Assembly (NCBI GenBank): GCA_030539055.1 | Contig: JAUNSV010000010.1 | Coordinates: 1 to 49,232, forward strand | Reading direction: 5' to 3' | Source of the DNA: Eubacteriales bacterium | GTDB taxonomy: Bacteria > Bacillota > Clostridia > Lachnospirales > Lachnospiraceae | DNA length: 49,232 nt | Shown here: positions 8,544 through 17,292 of the stretch, piece after piece | How the letters are laid out: each line of letters begins with the position of its first letter | How positions within the stretch are numbered: the stretch's first letter is position 1 | Program-made: the position numbers and the translations under genes | The notes under the pieces: model-generated | Told to the model about the DNA's origin: nothing | Seen by the model: only the letters and a program-made list of their open reading frames with translations | Databases searched by the model: none

Positions 8544-10025
8544 TTACTCGACTTTAGATAAGGCTTTTCCTGTGTCATCAATTTTGTATTTCCCAACTGC
8601 TGTTGTGATTTCTTTCGTTTTTCCCGCATCTGCTTTTGCTAAGGATCCATCAGCTTGCAAAAAGTATGCTCCTGTAGAAGTATTAATCCAAGTATTGTAT
8701 TTTAATTCTCCTGTAGATAAATCAAAATAGTATGTTGAACCATTAGTGAATTCTCTCCAACCTGTAATCATATATCCACTAGCATCTACACAAAACTTAT
8801 TGCCTTTATAATCTATCCATTCATTTACAGCTTTTGTACCATCATTTTTAATATAATACCAACCTGTATTATCCTTACTCCATATACCACTTGATGCTAA
8901 TGTAGTATTTCCTGAATCAATTACTTTGATAGCATAATTTAACAATGCCTTAGATAAATTATAATGATCCCCATTTGATTTTAAAACTACTGTTGCAATG
9001 TCTTGATCTTTATATTTATACATCACAGCTAAGGTGTATTTTGCTTTTGTAGTATATCCTTGCTTTCCAAAACTACATCTTTGATCATAAAATGATGAAG
9101 TATTATTTGATATTTTCATATTTGATTCTATAAATAAAGAATTTCTATGTGCTGTCTTTGGCAATGTATATGATGTCTTTCTCAATATATTTACTATGTT
9201 TTCATCTTTTGAAATTTTGCTTAATATAATAGCCATATCATAAGCTGATGTATATTGCTTATCATCATTTAAACCAGAGGGATTTGTAAAATTTGTATTA
9301 TTACAACCCCATGATTTTACTGTTTCATTCATTAATGTTACAAAATTATTTATTGAACCACTTACTTTCTCTGCTGCAATATTTGCACAATCACATGCAG
9401 ATTTCAATAGCATTGCATGCAATAAATTTTCTACACTAATTGTATCTCCCTCTTGCAATAAAATATTATTAGCTCCACTCTCCAAATTTGATATTGCACT
9501 TTTTGATACACTTACTATATCACTTAATTTTGCATTTTTTAATAACAAATATGAAGTTACTAAATTTGTTAAAGAAGCTGGTGCTAATTGTGTATTCTCA
9601 TCTTTTGATACATAATATTGATTAGTAGATAAATTTACTACTATTGCACTTTCTGATGTAATACTTGGTTTCCCATCTAATTGAACATTTGCATTTGTTA
9701 ATTGAATTAATTCTGTATTAGTTGTAGTTTGGTTATTTGTAGTTGTAGTAGTTGCATTTTGAGTAGTAGTATTATTATTTGTTATTGATACTTCATTAGG
9801 ACCTGTAGAAATAGATGTACCTGTAGAACCAATAGCTGCACCTGGCCCCAAATTATTGTTTTGAGTAATTTCTTTTCCATATATTCTTTGCGAAACTGTA
9901 CCAGAGCTACTTCCTGTATCTCCACCTGGTGTAGTTGCAATGACTATATTAGAAGCAAAAATATTTGAAATAAATAAGATTAAAGATAATGATATACTAA
10001 TTAAAATTTTAAATAAGTTTCTCAT
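8544..10025 (-). CDS. Secreted S11 DD-carboxypeptidase homologue, probably inactive, with choline-binding-type repeats
   Basis: The 493-aa protein has a signal peptide (about 1-25), a Thr/Asn-rich linker (about 35-108), a peptidase S11 (DacA-like) domain (about 115-370) and a C-terminal set of aromatic/Gly wall-binding repeats (about 380-480, with GWYYIKNDG and GYMITGW). The fold-level landmarks of S11 are present (PASLT, AYDMA, GYTTKAKYTL), but all three active-site motifs are altered: SxxK reads SLTN (151-154, Lys to Asn), SxN reads SAC (209-211) and KTG reads KQG (321-323). The changes are clear codons in an intact frame, so this looks like a pseudoenzyme that may bind peptidoglycan or regulate another factor. 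The start overlaps ftsH by 17 bases and has AAGGAGG upstream, so expression is coupled to ftsH. Confidence 0.85.
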   Translation of the reverse strand: MRNLFKILISISLSLILFISNIFASNIVIATTPGGDTGSSSGTVSQRIYGKEITQNNNLGPGAAIGSTGTSISTGPNEVSITNNNTTTQNATTTTTNNQTTTNTELIQLTNANVQLDGKPSITSESAIVVNLSTNQYYVSKDENTQLAPASLTNLVTSYLLLKNAKLSDIVSVSKSAISNLESGANNILLQEGDTISVENLLHAMLLKSACDCANIAAEKVSGSINNFVTLMNETVKSWGCNNTNFTNPSGLNDDKQYTSAYDMAIILSKISKDENIVNILRKTSYTLPKTAHRNSLFIESNMKISNNTSSFYDQRCSFGKQGYTTKAKYTLAVMYKYKDQDIATVVLKSNGDHYNLSKALLNYAIKVIDSGNTTLASSGIWSKDNTGWYYIKNDGTKAVNEWIDYKGNKFCVDASGYMITGWREFTNGSTYYFDLSTGELKYNTWINTSTGAYFLQADGSLAKADAGKTKEITTAVGKYKIDDTGKALSKVE

Positions 10026-12042
10026 TACTCTCCTCCTTAGTTTGTGCTACTATATCCTCTTTTTTATCATCACTACTAGAATTTACTCTATCCTTTTTTT
10101 CTGAAAAATCTAATCCTGTAATCTCAGATAAAATGTTCATAAATTCTTTTCCAGTAATTGTTTCTTTTTGAATTAAATAATCAGATATTCTGTCTAATGC
10201 TTCTCTGTTATTATTAAGAATTTCTTTTGCTTTATCATGTGCCTCTTCAAGCATCTTTTTTACTTCTTCATCAACTAGTGTTGCGGTATTATCGCCACAA
10301 TTCATAAGTGTATCATCGCCTAAGTACATATTCTTTTTTGTTTCTAACCCCATTAAACCAAATTTTGTACTCATTCCATATTGTGTAATCATTGCTCTTG
10401 CAAGTTTAGTAGCTTCTTCTATATCATTTGCAGCTCCTGTAGTTACTGTATCAAATACGATTTCTTCTGCTGCTCTTCCCGATAAAAAAGTAATAAGCCT
10501 TGCTTCCAATTCTTTTTTTGTATTTAAGTATTTTTCTTCCTCTGGTGTTTGCAATACATATCCAAGAGCTCCCATAGTCCGAGGAACTATAGTAATTTTT
10601 TGTACTGGTTCTGAATGTTTTAACATAGCTGATACTAAAGCATGACCTACTTCATGATATGATACAATTCTTCTTTCTTCTTTAGAAAGCACTCTATCTT
10701 TTTTTTCTTTTCCTACTAATACTACTTCAACTGCTTCAAATAAGTCTAATTGTGATACTTCTTTTCTTGAATGCTTTGCAGCATTGATTGCAGCTTCATT
10801 TATCATATTTGCTAAATCTGCTCCGACAGCACCAGATGTAGATAAAGCTATTTCATCAAAATCTACTGATTTGTCCATCTTGACATCTTTTGAATGCACT
10901 TTTAATATTGCTACTCTACCTTTTAGATCTGGTTTTTCTACTATTATTCTTCTATCAAATCTACCTGGCCGAAGCAATGCTTGATCTAATACTTCTGGTC
11001 TATTTGTAGCAGCCATTACCATAATACCTTTATTAACATCAAATCCATCCATTTCAGATAAAAGTTGATTTAGTGTTTGCTCTCTCTCTGAATCTGCACC
11101 TGAGGCTGACCTTGCATCCCTTGATCTACCAATAGCATCTATTTCATCTATAAAAACAATACAAGGTGAGGCACTTTGTGCTTGTTTAAATAAATCTCTT
11201 ACTCTTGAGGCTCCAACTCCTGCATACATTTCTACAAAATCTGAACCTGTAAGTGAAAAGAAAGGTACTTTTGCTTCTCCAGCTACTGCTTTTGCTAGTA
11301 GAGTTTTTCCTGTACCTGGGGGTCCAACTAATAATGCACCCTTTGGCAATTTGGCACCTACTACTGTATATTTTTGGGGATTATGTAAAAAATCAACAAT
11401 TTCTACTAATGATTCTTTTGCTTCATCCTCTCCTGCTACATCATTAAATGTAACTCCAGTTTCTTTTTGCATATATCTTTTTGCATTAGATTTCCCAATG
11501 CCCATTATTCCACCACCCATTGCTCCACCCATACGCTTAGAAAGCATATTGAATAAGAACATTATGAAAATAAAAGGCACTATCCAACCGATTATTATTT
11601 CTTGCAAGAATGAACTTTTTACACCAACTATTTCAATTCCTTTTTGATTTAAAAGTCTATTCATTAACTCTGGATCTTCTACCTTAGTTACTCTGCATCG
11701 CATAGATGTAGCATTAACTTGTTTCATTACTTCATCAATCAAGCTTTTGCTTTCAGTAGTTTCTGTAGGTAAACCTTGAGATTCGTTCATTTTCTCATTA
11801 TCTAAATATACATAAATATCTTCGCCAATCTCTACTCTTTTTACTACTCCTTGATCCACATATTCTACAAATTGACTATAAGTAATATCTTTCACATTAT
11901 TAGAAAAAAGTGAGCTTGAAAACATTTGCCAAATAAAAGCTGTAAGTACTACAGCAATTGCTATTCCAAATAGTGTTTGTCCTATATTACCATTACCTTT
12001 ATTTTGACCTTGGTTTGTATTCTTATTATTGTTGTTGTCCAT
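10009..12042 (-). CDS. ftsH: ATP-dependent zinc metalloprotease FtsH
   Basis: FtsH is a membrane-bound hexameric AAA protease that degrades misfolded and regulatory membrane proteins. The 677-aa protein shows the standard order: membrane segment about 24-42, extracytoplasmic domain about 45-145, membrane segment about 148-166, Walker A GPPGTGKT (240-247), Walker B IVFIDE (295-300), the second region of homology around 346-362 (ATNRPEVLD, RPGRFDR), and the zinc-binding HEVGH (463-467; HEAGH is more usual). The C-terminal tail (about 650-677) is acidic and Ser-rich. The gene sits third in an operon of extracytoplasmic proteins and overlaps the DacA-like gene downstream. Some Gram-positive ftsH genes neighbour tilS/hpt; here neither is present. 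Confidence 0.97.
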   Translation of the reverse strand: MDNNNNKNTNQGQNKGNGNIGQTLFGIAIAVVLTAFIWQMFSSSLFSNNVKDITYSQFVEYVDQGVVKRVEIGEDIYVYLDNEKMNESQGLPTETTESKSLIDEVMKQVNATSMRCRVTKVEDPELMNRLLNQKGIEIVGVKSSFLQEIIIGWIVPFIFIMFLFNMLSKRMGGAMGGGIMGIGKSNAKRYMQKETGVTFNDVAGEDEAKESLVEIVDFLHNPQKYTVVGAKLPKGALLVGPPGTGKTLLAKAVAGEAKVPFFSLTGSDFVEMYAGVGASRVRDLFKQAQSASPCIVFIDEIDAIGRSRDARSASGADSEREQTLNQLLSEMDGFDVNKGIMVMAATNRPEVLDQALLRPGRFDRRIIVEKPDLKGRVAILKVHSKDVKMDKSVDFDEIALSTSGAVGADLANMINEAAINAAKHSRKEVSQLDLFEAVEVVLVGKEKKDRVLSKEERRIVSYHEVGHALVSAMLKHSEPVQKITIVPRTMGALGYVLQTPEEEKYLNTKKELEARLITFLSGRAAEEIVFDTVTTGAANDIEEATKLARAMITQYGMSTKFGLMGLETKKNMYLGDDTLMNCGDNTATLVDEEVKKMLEEAHDKAKEILNNNREALDRISDYLIQKETITGKEFMNILSEITGLDFSEKKDRVNSSSDDKKEDIVAQTKEESNEKLI

Positions 12043-12055
12043 TAATTATCCTTTT

Positions 12056-12808
12056 TTAATAGTATAAAGCATCTTTTATATAAAGCTTTCTATAGTTTGA
12101 ACCATAAGGTATATCTTCATATAGTTGTAAAGAAAAAGTTTTGCATCCTGAAATATCTACATTTATAGTTTCATAAATATAATTATTGAAATCTGTAAAT
12201 CTTTCAATATCTACTCCATTGTCATCTGTTACTACTAAAGTATATGTAGCATATGGATCATAATCACTCTTGTATGAAAGCGATAATCTTGCACTAAAAC
12301 TATTGTATCCAGGATTTGTAAATAAAGCAAAAGATTGATCTTGATTAAAACTCATAATGTTCCCAGTCCAAACTGTGCCATCTTTTATTTTTGCACTGTC
12401 TTTGTTTTTACTTACTCCATCCGAATAATAAATCCATTTTTTTAGCATTTTATGATCACTTGTATTATTTGATGGCACTGGTGTTGGTGTAGGTGATGGT
12501 GTTGGATTCACTCCAACAATTTTTGTTTGCACTATTCCATTTACAACCCATTCTCCTGATGCATTTATGATATATCCATCTGGAGTTATTGTATTTGTTA
12601 AAATATATCCATCTTCCATAAAGAAATAGCATTTTGCTACTCCAGAATTGTTTGCATCTATCCAATGCCAACCGCTTCTTGTAAAAGGTCCACCAACATA
12701 CTCTTGATATTTCCAACCTGTTGAATCATTTAACCAAGTACCCGCAAATGACATTATACATATTGCAAATATAAAAAATGTTGATATTAATATTTTCATT
12801 TTTTTCAT
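12056..12808 (-). CDS. Secreted wall-binding protein with NPCBM-like C-terminal domain
   Basis: The 250-aa protein has a signal peptide (about 1-22). Residues about 23-95 hold choline-binding-type wall repeats (GTWLNDSTGWKYQ, GWHWIDAN, YFFMEDGYI, SGEWVVNG). A Pro-Thr-Ser linker follows (about 100-115). The last 130 residues form a beta-rich domain with SGCKTFSLQLYED near its end, resembling the NPCBM carbohydrate-binding family seen in glycosidases; that assignment is by pattern only. The start has AAGGGG about nine bases upstream. It lies between a lipoprotein gene (22-bp gap) and ftsH (13-bp gap), sharing wall-binding repeats with the last gene of the same operon, which suggests both reside at the cell wall. 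Confidence 0.8.
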   Translation of the reverse strand: MKKMKILISTFFIFAICIMSFAGTWLNDSTGWKYQEYVGGPFTRSGWHWIDANNSGVAKCYFFMEDGYILTNTITPDGYIINASGEWVVNGIVQTKIVGVNPTPSPTPTPVPSNNTSDHKMLKKWIYYSDGVSKNKDSAKIKDGTVWTGNIMSFNQDQSFALFTNPGYNSFSARLSLSYKSDYDPYATYTLVVTDDNGVDIERFTDFNNYIYETINVDISGCKTFSLQLYEDIPYGSNYRKLYIKDALYY

Positions 12809-12830
12809 ATGCTAACCCCTTTATAAAAGA

Positions 12831-13589
12831 TTAATTTATTTTGATTTTAGTATATTGTGTCAAATAAGATTTGATTGTATCTGCCATAACTTTCTTGTAC
12901 TCAGGTACATCTTCTGTATCATCATATATAATTCTCTTATCTGAAAACCTATATCCCAAATCATCAAGTTGATCTATATTTCTCTCTATAACACTTGTAG
13001 TAGAAAGTTTTGGTGCAAAATCATAATATATAAGTAAATTAGTTTTCTCTAAAATATTATGGAATAAAGAAAGGTATGAATAATACTCATCCTCACTTTC
13101 ACTTTCAAATGGAACAATTATCAAATCTGTTTCTGAAAATTCTTGAGAGTCAAGTGTTTGTTGTACAATATCATAATTGGTAGCTCCCTCTGTAATAATT
13201 GTTACTCTATTATCTTTTATATATTCCTCTATTCCTTTATGAAAGTCAGCACTTATAAAATATGCATGTGTTACATTCTCTAATCTTCTTACTACATTTT
13301 GTGATACTTCCTCTTGTAAACCAGCAATTACAGAATTAAAATATCCAAATGATACACTTGATAAGGTATCTACCTCATCTTTCAAATTAAAATAATTTTC
13401 ATTTAATAATTTTACTTCATCTTGCAAGCTTTCTTTTTCACTTTGCAAAGTTTTCAAACTTTCCTTTAAATTATTTATTTCATTTTGTGCATTTATAGTA
13501 TTTTTATCATCAGTATTTTGTATATTTTGACAAGAAAATAAATTAAAAGAAACACATAATAATGTTAAAATTAATAATATTTTTTTCAT
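12831..13589 (-). CDS. Coiled-coil lipoprotein of unknown function
   Basis: The 252-aa protein begins with a lipoprotein signal peptide ending in the lipobox LFSC (Cys about 20). Residues about 35-75 form a heptad-rich coiled coil (NEINNLKESLKTLQSEKESL). Residues about 105-240 alternate hydrophobic strands and helices (HAYFISADF, RVTIITEG, DLIIVPFES, NLLIYYDFAP) in a Rossmann-like pattern, as in periplasmic binding or sensor domains. No catalytic residue set is recognised. The start has AGGGAGAG upstream. It is the first gene of the ftsH operon, with its own promoter. Confidence 0.75.
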   Translation of the reverse strand: MKKILLILTLLCVSFNLFSCQNIQNTDDKNTINAQNEINNLKESLKTLQSEKESLQDEVKLLNENYFNLKDEVDTLSSVSFGYFNSVIAGLQEEVSQNVVRRLENVTHAYFISADFHKGIEEYIKDNRVTIITEGATNYDIVQQTLDSQEFSETDLIIVPFESESEDEYYSYLSLFHNILEKTNLLIYYDFAPKLSTTSVIERNIDQLDDLGYRFSDKRIIYDDTEDVPEYKKVMADTIKSYLTQYTKIKIN

Positions 13590-13619
13590 AAAAAGCTCTC
13601 CCTTACTTATTTTATAATT

Positions 13620-13648
13620 ATTATAACATAGTAAAACTTTTAGTTCAA
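13620..13648 (-). promoter_or_regulatory. Promoter of the lipoprotein-ftsH operon
   Basis: Minus-strand TTGAAC (13643-13648) and TATAAT (13620-13625) are 17 bp apart, about 30 bases upstream of the lipoprotein ATG. Confidence 0.75.
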
Positions 13649-13755
13649 TGAATAAATTTTATCATAAAAATATGTATCTTGTGTGAAAGAGAATTGTACA
13701 GATTTATGTAAAAATTCAATTATATTAACAAACATTAAGGATTTTTTTAAAAAAT

Positions 13756-14925
13756 CTAAATACTATGCTTGTTTGCATAAGAAGACAAAATCATTGTCAA
13801 AGCACCATCACCTGTTACATTACAAGCTGTACCAAAACTGTCTTGCAAAGCAAAAATTGTAAGCATAAGAGCTATGCCACTTGCATCAAAATTCAATATT
13901 CCTGATATTAAGCCAAGGGACGCCATAACTGTACCACCTGGAACTCCTGGTGCTCCAATAGCAAATATTGCGAGTAAAATACAAAATAAAAGCATTGTTG
14001 AAAGATGTGGTATTTGACCATATAACACTTTAGAAATTGTCATTACAAAAAATACTTCTGTAAGTACAGAACCACATAGGTGAATATTTGCAAAAAGTGG
14101 TATTCCAAAGTCTATCATATCTCCTCTCAATACATCGCTAGAAGATTTTTTTGCACACTTTAAAGATACAGCCAAAGTTGCAGCTGAAGACATTGTTCCT
14201 ATTGCAGTTAAATATGCTGGACCATAATTTTTTATGACTTCCAATGGATTTTTACCACTGTATAATCCTGCAATTCCATAAAGAACAAAAAGCCAAATGT
14301 AATGCCCTAGTATTACTATCAAAATAATAATTAAAAATATTGGTAATTGATTTGTTATACTTCCCTCATACGAGAGTGTTGCAAAAGTGCAAGCTATAAA
14401 AAATGGTAGTATGGGAATTACAATTTTTGATACAATATCTAAAACCATTTTTTGAAATTCATTTAATAATTGTATAATTGTTTGTGATTTTGTCCAGGCT
14501 GCAGAAAGACCTATTATTATTGCAAAAACTAAAGCAGACATGACAGGCATAATTTGTGGAATTGATAAAGCAAATATATCTTTTGGAAGCTCTTTTAATC
14601 CCTCACTTACATTAGCAATAGTAAGTGTAGGTATAATAACATATCCAGAAAGCATAGAACATATAGCTGCTAAAACAGATGAAGCATATGCAAGAATAAG
14701 TGCTAAGCCAAGCATTTTAGTAGCATTTAAACCTAATTTTGTAATTGATGGAGCTATAAAACCTATTACAATAATTGGTACTATAAAACTAATAAGCTGA
14801 CCTAAAATATTTTTTATTGGTACTAATACTTGCATTAAATTCTCATTTGCAAATAAACCAATTATTATTCCTAAAATTACTCCTACTATTAATCTTGCTG
14901 GAAGAAAGCTAAAAAACTTTTTCAT
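13756..14925 (-). CDS. Dicarboxylate/amino acid:cation symporter (DAACS family)
   Basis: The 389-aa protein is a multi-spanning membrane transporter of the GltP/DctA/SstT family, which imports glutamate, serine or dicarboxylates with Na+ or H+. Visible family features are the N-terminal RLIVGVILGIIIGL, the Ser-rich re-entrant loop TAIGTMSSAATLAVSL (about 243-258), and the C-terminal half with GAPGVPGG and DSFGTACNVTGDG, matching the transport-core pattern. Substrate cannot be decided from this. The start has TAGGAG about seven bases upstream. It lies 29 bp after the HddA-like kinase and could be the last gene of the polysaccharide operon, though its function seems unrelated. Confidence 0.9.
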   Translation of the reverse strand: MKKFFSFLPARLIVGVILGIIIGLFANENLMQVLVPIKNILGQLISFIVPIIVIGFIAPSITKLGLNATKMLGLALILAYASSVLAAICSMLSGYVIIPTLTIANVSEGLKELPKDIFALSIPQIMPVMSALVFAIIIGLSAAWTKSQTIIQLLNEFQKMVLDIVSKIVIPILPFFIACTFATLSYEGSITNQLPIFLIIILIVILGHYIWLFVLYGIAGLYSGKNPLEVIKNYGPAYLTAIGTMSSAATLAVSLKCAKKSSSDVLRGDMIDFGIPLFANIHLCGSVLTEVFFVMTISKVLYGQIPHLSTMLLFCILLAIFAIGAPGVPGGTVMASLGLISGILNFDASGIALMLTIFALQDSFGTACNVTGDGALTMILSSYANKHSI

Positions 14926-14954
14926 AATTAATCTCCTAAATATTTTTTATAAAA

Positions 14955-16007
14955 TTAAAAATTTTCATTATCATAAATAATTTGTGTTCCTTGTGTTTCA
15001 AAAGAAAAAGGTACTTCCAAAAGAAAATTAAATTTTTCTCTAAATATATTTCGTTTTTCTTTTGGTACAAAAAATAAAAGAAATCCCCCACCACCTGCTC
15101 CAAGTAATTTGCCACCAAGAGCTCCATTTGTTAATGCTTTGCTATATAACTCATCAATATATGAAGTAGAAATGCTATTATTTAAACCTCTTTTTAGCTC
15201 CCAAGTGTGATTTAGGAGTTTTCCAAATTCATTTATATTATCACTATTTGATTCTAAAATATTTTTTGCTTCATATACTAATGACTTCATTTCAATCAAT
15301 TCATTTGTTTTATCTTTTAATGATTTTTCTGTTTTCTCTTGAACTTCAAAAGAATTTCTTGAAATACCAGTAAAGTACAATAACAAACTGAAATTTAAAC
15401 TTTTTAATTTGTCTTCACTTATATTTATTTTTTCTATTTTGTAATTTAAAAAAGATAAATCATCAGTTTTATAATTTTTGGTATATAAGTTTGTATTCTC
15501 TTGTAATTCATCTTTTTTTAAAAATGTAATAATATTTAATCCACCAAATGAAGCAGCAATTTGGTCTTGCACTCCTCCTTTTTCATTGCAAAGGAAGCGT
15601 TCTAAATATATAGCATCATTTGCTAATTTATATTTATTTATATCAATTTTTTTTAATTTATTAAATACATTTAACATTCCAATAGCAAAAGAAGAAGAAG
15701 TACCAAGACCTGTTCTTGCTGGTAAATCTGCATCATATGTAAGCCTTATATTATGTATATCATAATACTCCATAGCTAACCTTACCAAAGGATGAATTAT
15801 GTCTTTTTCATTTTTTACTTGTTCAATTTTTGAATATATTATTTCATTATTGTAATCAAAAAAAGAGGGTAAATCACGAACATTTACATAAGCATATTTA
15901 TCTATTGTAGCAGAAATTACAGCTCCACCATATTGATTATAAAATAAAGGGAAATCAGTCCCTCCTCCAAAAAAAGACATTCTAAAAGGTGTCTTTGAAA
16001 TAACCAT
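14955..16007 (-). CDS. hddA: GHMP-family sugar kinase, HddA-like
   Basis: The 350-aa protein starts KTPFRMSFFGGGTDFP, typical of D-glycero-alpha-D-manno-heptose 7-phosphate kinase and related GHMP sugar kinases, and has the ATP-binding loop LPARTGLGTSSSFAIG (about 98-113) and the C-terminal GGKLLGAGGGGF. The reaction is phosphorylation of a sugar at C1, preparing it for nucleotidyl transfer. The other heptose genes (gmhA, gmhB, hddC) are not in the window, so the exact sugar is uncertain. AGGAG precedes the ATG by six bases. It follows the flippase by 12 bp in the second polysaccharide operon. Confidence 0.88.
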   Translation of the reverse strand: MVISKTPFRMSFFGGGTDFPLFYNQYGGAVISATIDKYAYVNVRDLPSFFDYNNEIIYSKIEQVKNEKDIIHPLVRLAMEYYDIHNIRLTYDADLPARTGLGTSSSFAIGMLNVFNKLKKIDINKYKLANDAIYLERFLCNEKGGVQDQIAASFGGLNIITFLKKDELQENTNLYTKNYKTDDLSFLNYKIEKINISEDKLKSLNFSLLLYFTGISRNSFEVQEKTEKSLKDKTNELIEMKSLVYEAKNILESNSDNINEFGKLLNHTWELKRGLNNSISTSYIDELYSKALTNGALGGKLLGAGGGGFLLFFVPKEKRNIFREKFNFLLEVPFSFETQGTQIIYDNENF

Positions 16008-16019
16008 AATAGCTCCTAT

Positions 16020-17273
16020 TTAAATAATAAATTTATTTTTGTTTGTAATTTTGTGTATTGATATATAGTATATTACTACTTCTAAAATAAATATAAAAAA
16101 AATCGTAATAGTTGATGCTAATGCTACTCCATCTTGAGCGTATTTTTTTATTAAAAAAAAATTTAATAATACATTTATTATTGCACCACTTGATGTAGTA
16201 AACAAAATCCATTTTTCTTTTTCAATAGCAATTAAGAGTCTTGCAGCATATATATCTTCTAGTGATAAAAGTAGTACTTGTGGGGATAAAATTCTTAATG
16301 TATTTATTGAATCATAATATTTTTCATTAAATAATAATTTAATTATAAAATCAGCTTTAAATAAATAAATGATAGTTAAAGGGATGGAAAAAATTAATAT
16401 AATTATAATACACTTTCTGTATATATTTTTAAATTCCAAAAGGTTTTTATCTTTATAAGCTTTTACAAGTGGTGCTAATATTACAGCAGAAATTGCTGTT
16501 ATGCAAGAAGTAGATAAAAGCATAATTCTGCTTGGATAAGTGTAAAGCCCTACTGCTCTTTCCCCTGATATTATGCCAAGCATTGTTGTATCAACTTGCA
16601 TATATAATCTTTGTGAAAGCAAAGTCGCAAAAAATACAAAAATTGGTTTTAATCTTTCTTTTAAATATTTATTATCTATAAATAAATTAATATAATTTTT
16701 GATTTTATATATATTAAAAAAATAATTTAAACCAAGAGCTAAAGAATTAATTAATGCATAAATCACATAATGTGATTCTTCTTTTACAAATAATATTAAT
16801 GCAATAAATGAAAGAATTTTTATTATAAAACTTCTTTTCATTACATAAGCATAATTTTCTGTGCCACCAAAAAACCAATCTGTATTTATAGAATTAAAAA
16901 TTAATTGTAATCCAACTATAAAATATAATAATCTCTCTTTAGCAAAAAAAGGAGTAATAAATATAAAAGTAAAATATATTATACAAAAAATTGTATTCGA
17001 TATTATATTAATTTTTAATATTTCTGATGTTGTTTTTTTTAATAAAATTTTATCATTGTTACATTTTGCAATTTCTCTTATGCCATATGTATTAATACCA
17101 AGGGATGCAAAAGATATAAAATAAAATACTATATTTTGTGCAAATGATACTCTTCCTATCAATTCTGGTATTAGTATTCTTGCAACATAAAGGCTAGATA
17201 AAAGTGGAAAAATGACATTTAAGCCTTGGTATATCATATTAAAAAAAGCATTTTTAGATATTTTATTATTCAT
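16020..17273 (-). CDS. Polysaccharide flippase (Wzx-like, MOP superfamily)
   Basis: The 417-aa protein has about 12 hydrophobic segments and the polysaccharide biosynthesis family start (NAFFNMIYQGLNVIFPLLSSLYVARIL), with FAQNIVFYF and NTYGIREIAK. The family moves lipid-linked oligosaccharide units across the membrane. The gene stands between a glycosyltransferase (19-bp gap) and the sugar kinase, and the same operon carries a Wzy-like polymerase, so a Wzx role is likely. No clear ribosome site precedes the ATG. Confidence 0.9.
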   Translation of the reverse strand: MNNKISKNAFFNMIYQGLNVIFPLLSSLYVARILIPELIGRVSFAQNIVFYFISFASLGINTYGIREIAKCNNDKILLKKTTSEILKINIISNTIFCIIYFTFIFITPFFAKERLLYFIVGLQLIFNSINTDWFFGGTENYAYVMKRSFIIKILSFIALILFVKEESHYVIYALINSLALGLNYFFNIYKIKNYINLFIDNKYLKERLKPIFVFFATLLSQRLYMQVDTTMLGIISGERAVGLYTYPSRIMLLSTSCITAISAVILAPLVKAYKDKNLLEFKNIYRKCIIIILIFSIPLTIIYLFKADFIIKLLFNEKYYDSINTLRILSPQVLLLSLEDIYAARLLIAIEKEKWILFTTSSGAIINVLLNFFLIKKYAQDGVALASTITIFFIFILEVVIYYISIHKITNKNKFII

Positions 17274-17292
17274 ATTATGTTGAATATAATAC

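Noticed and set aside
12465-12716. Minus-strand open frame of 83 codons
   Set aside because: It overlaps the wall-binding protein in another frame and has no ribosome site or family likeness.
13730-13760. AT-only palindrome after the symporter stop
   Set aside because: Almost no loop and no G-C pairs; not a convincing terminator.
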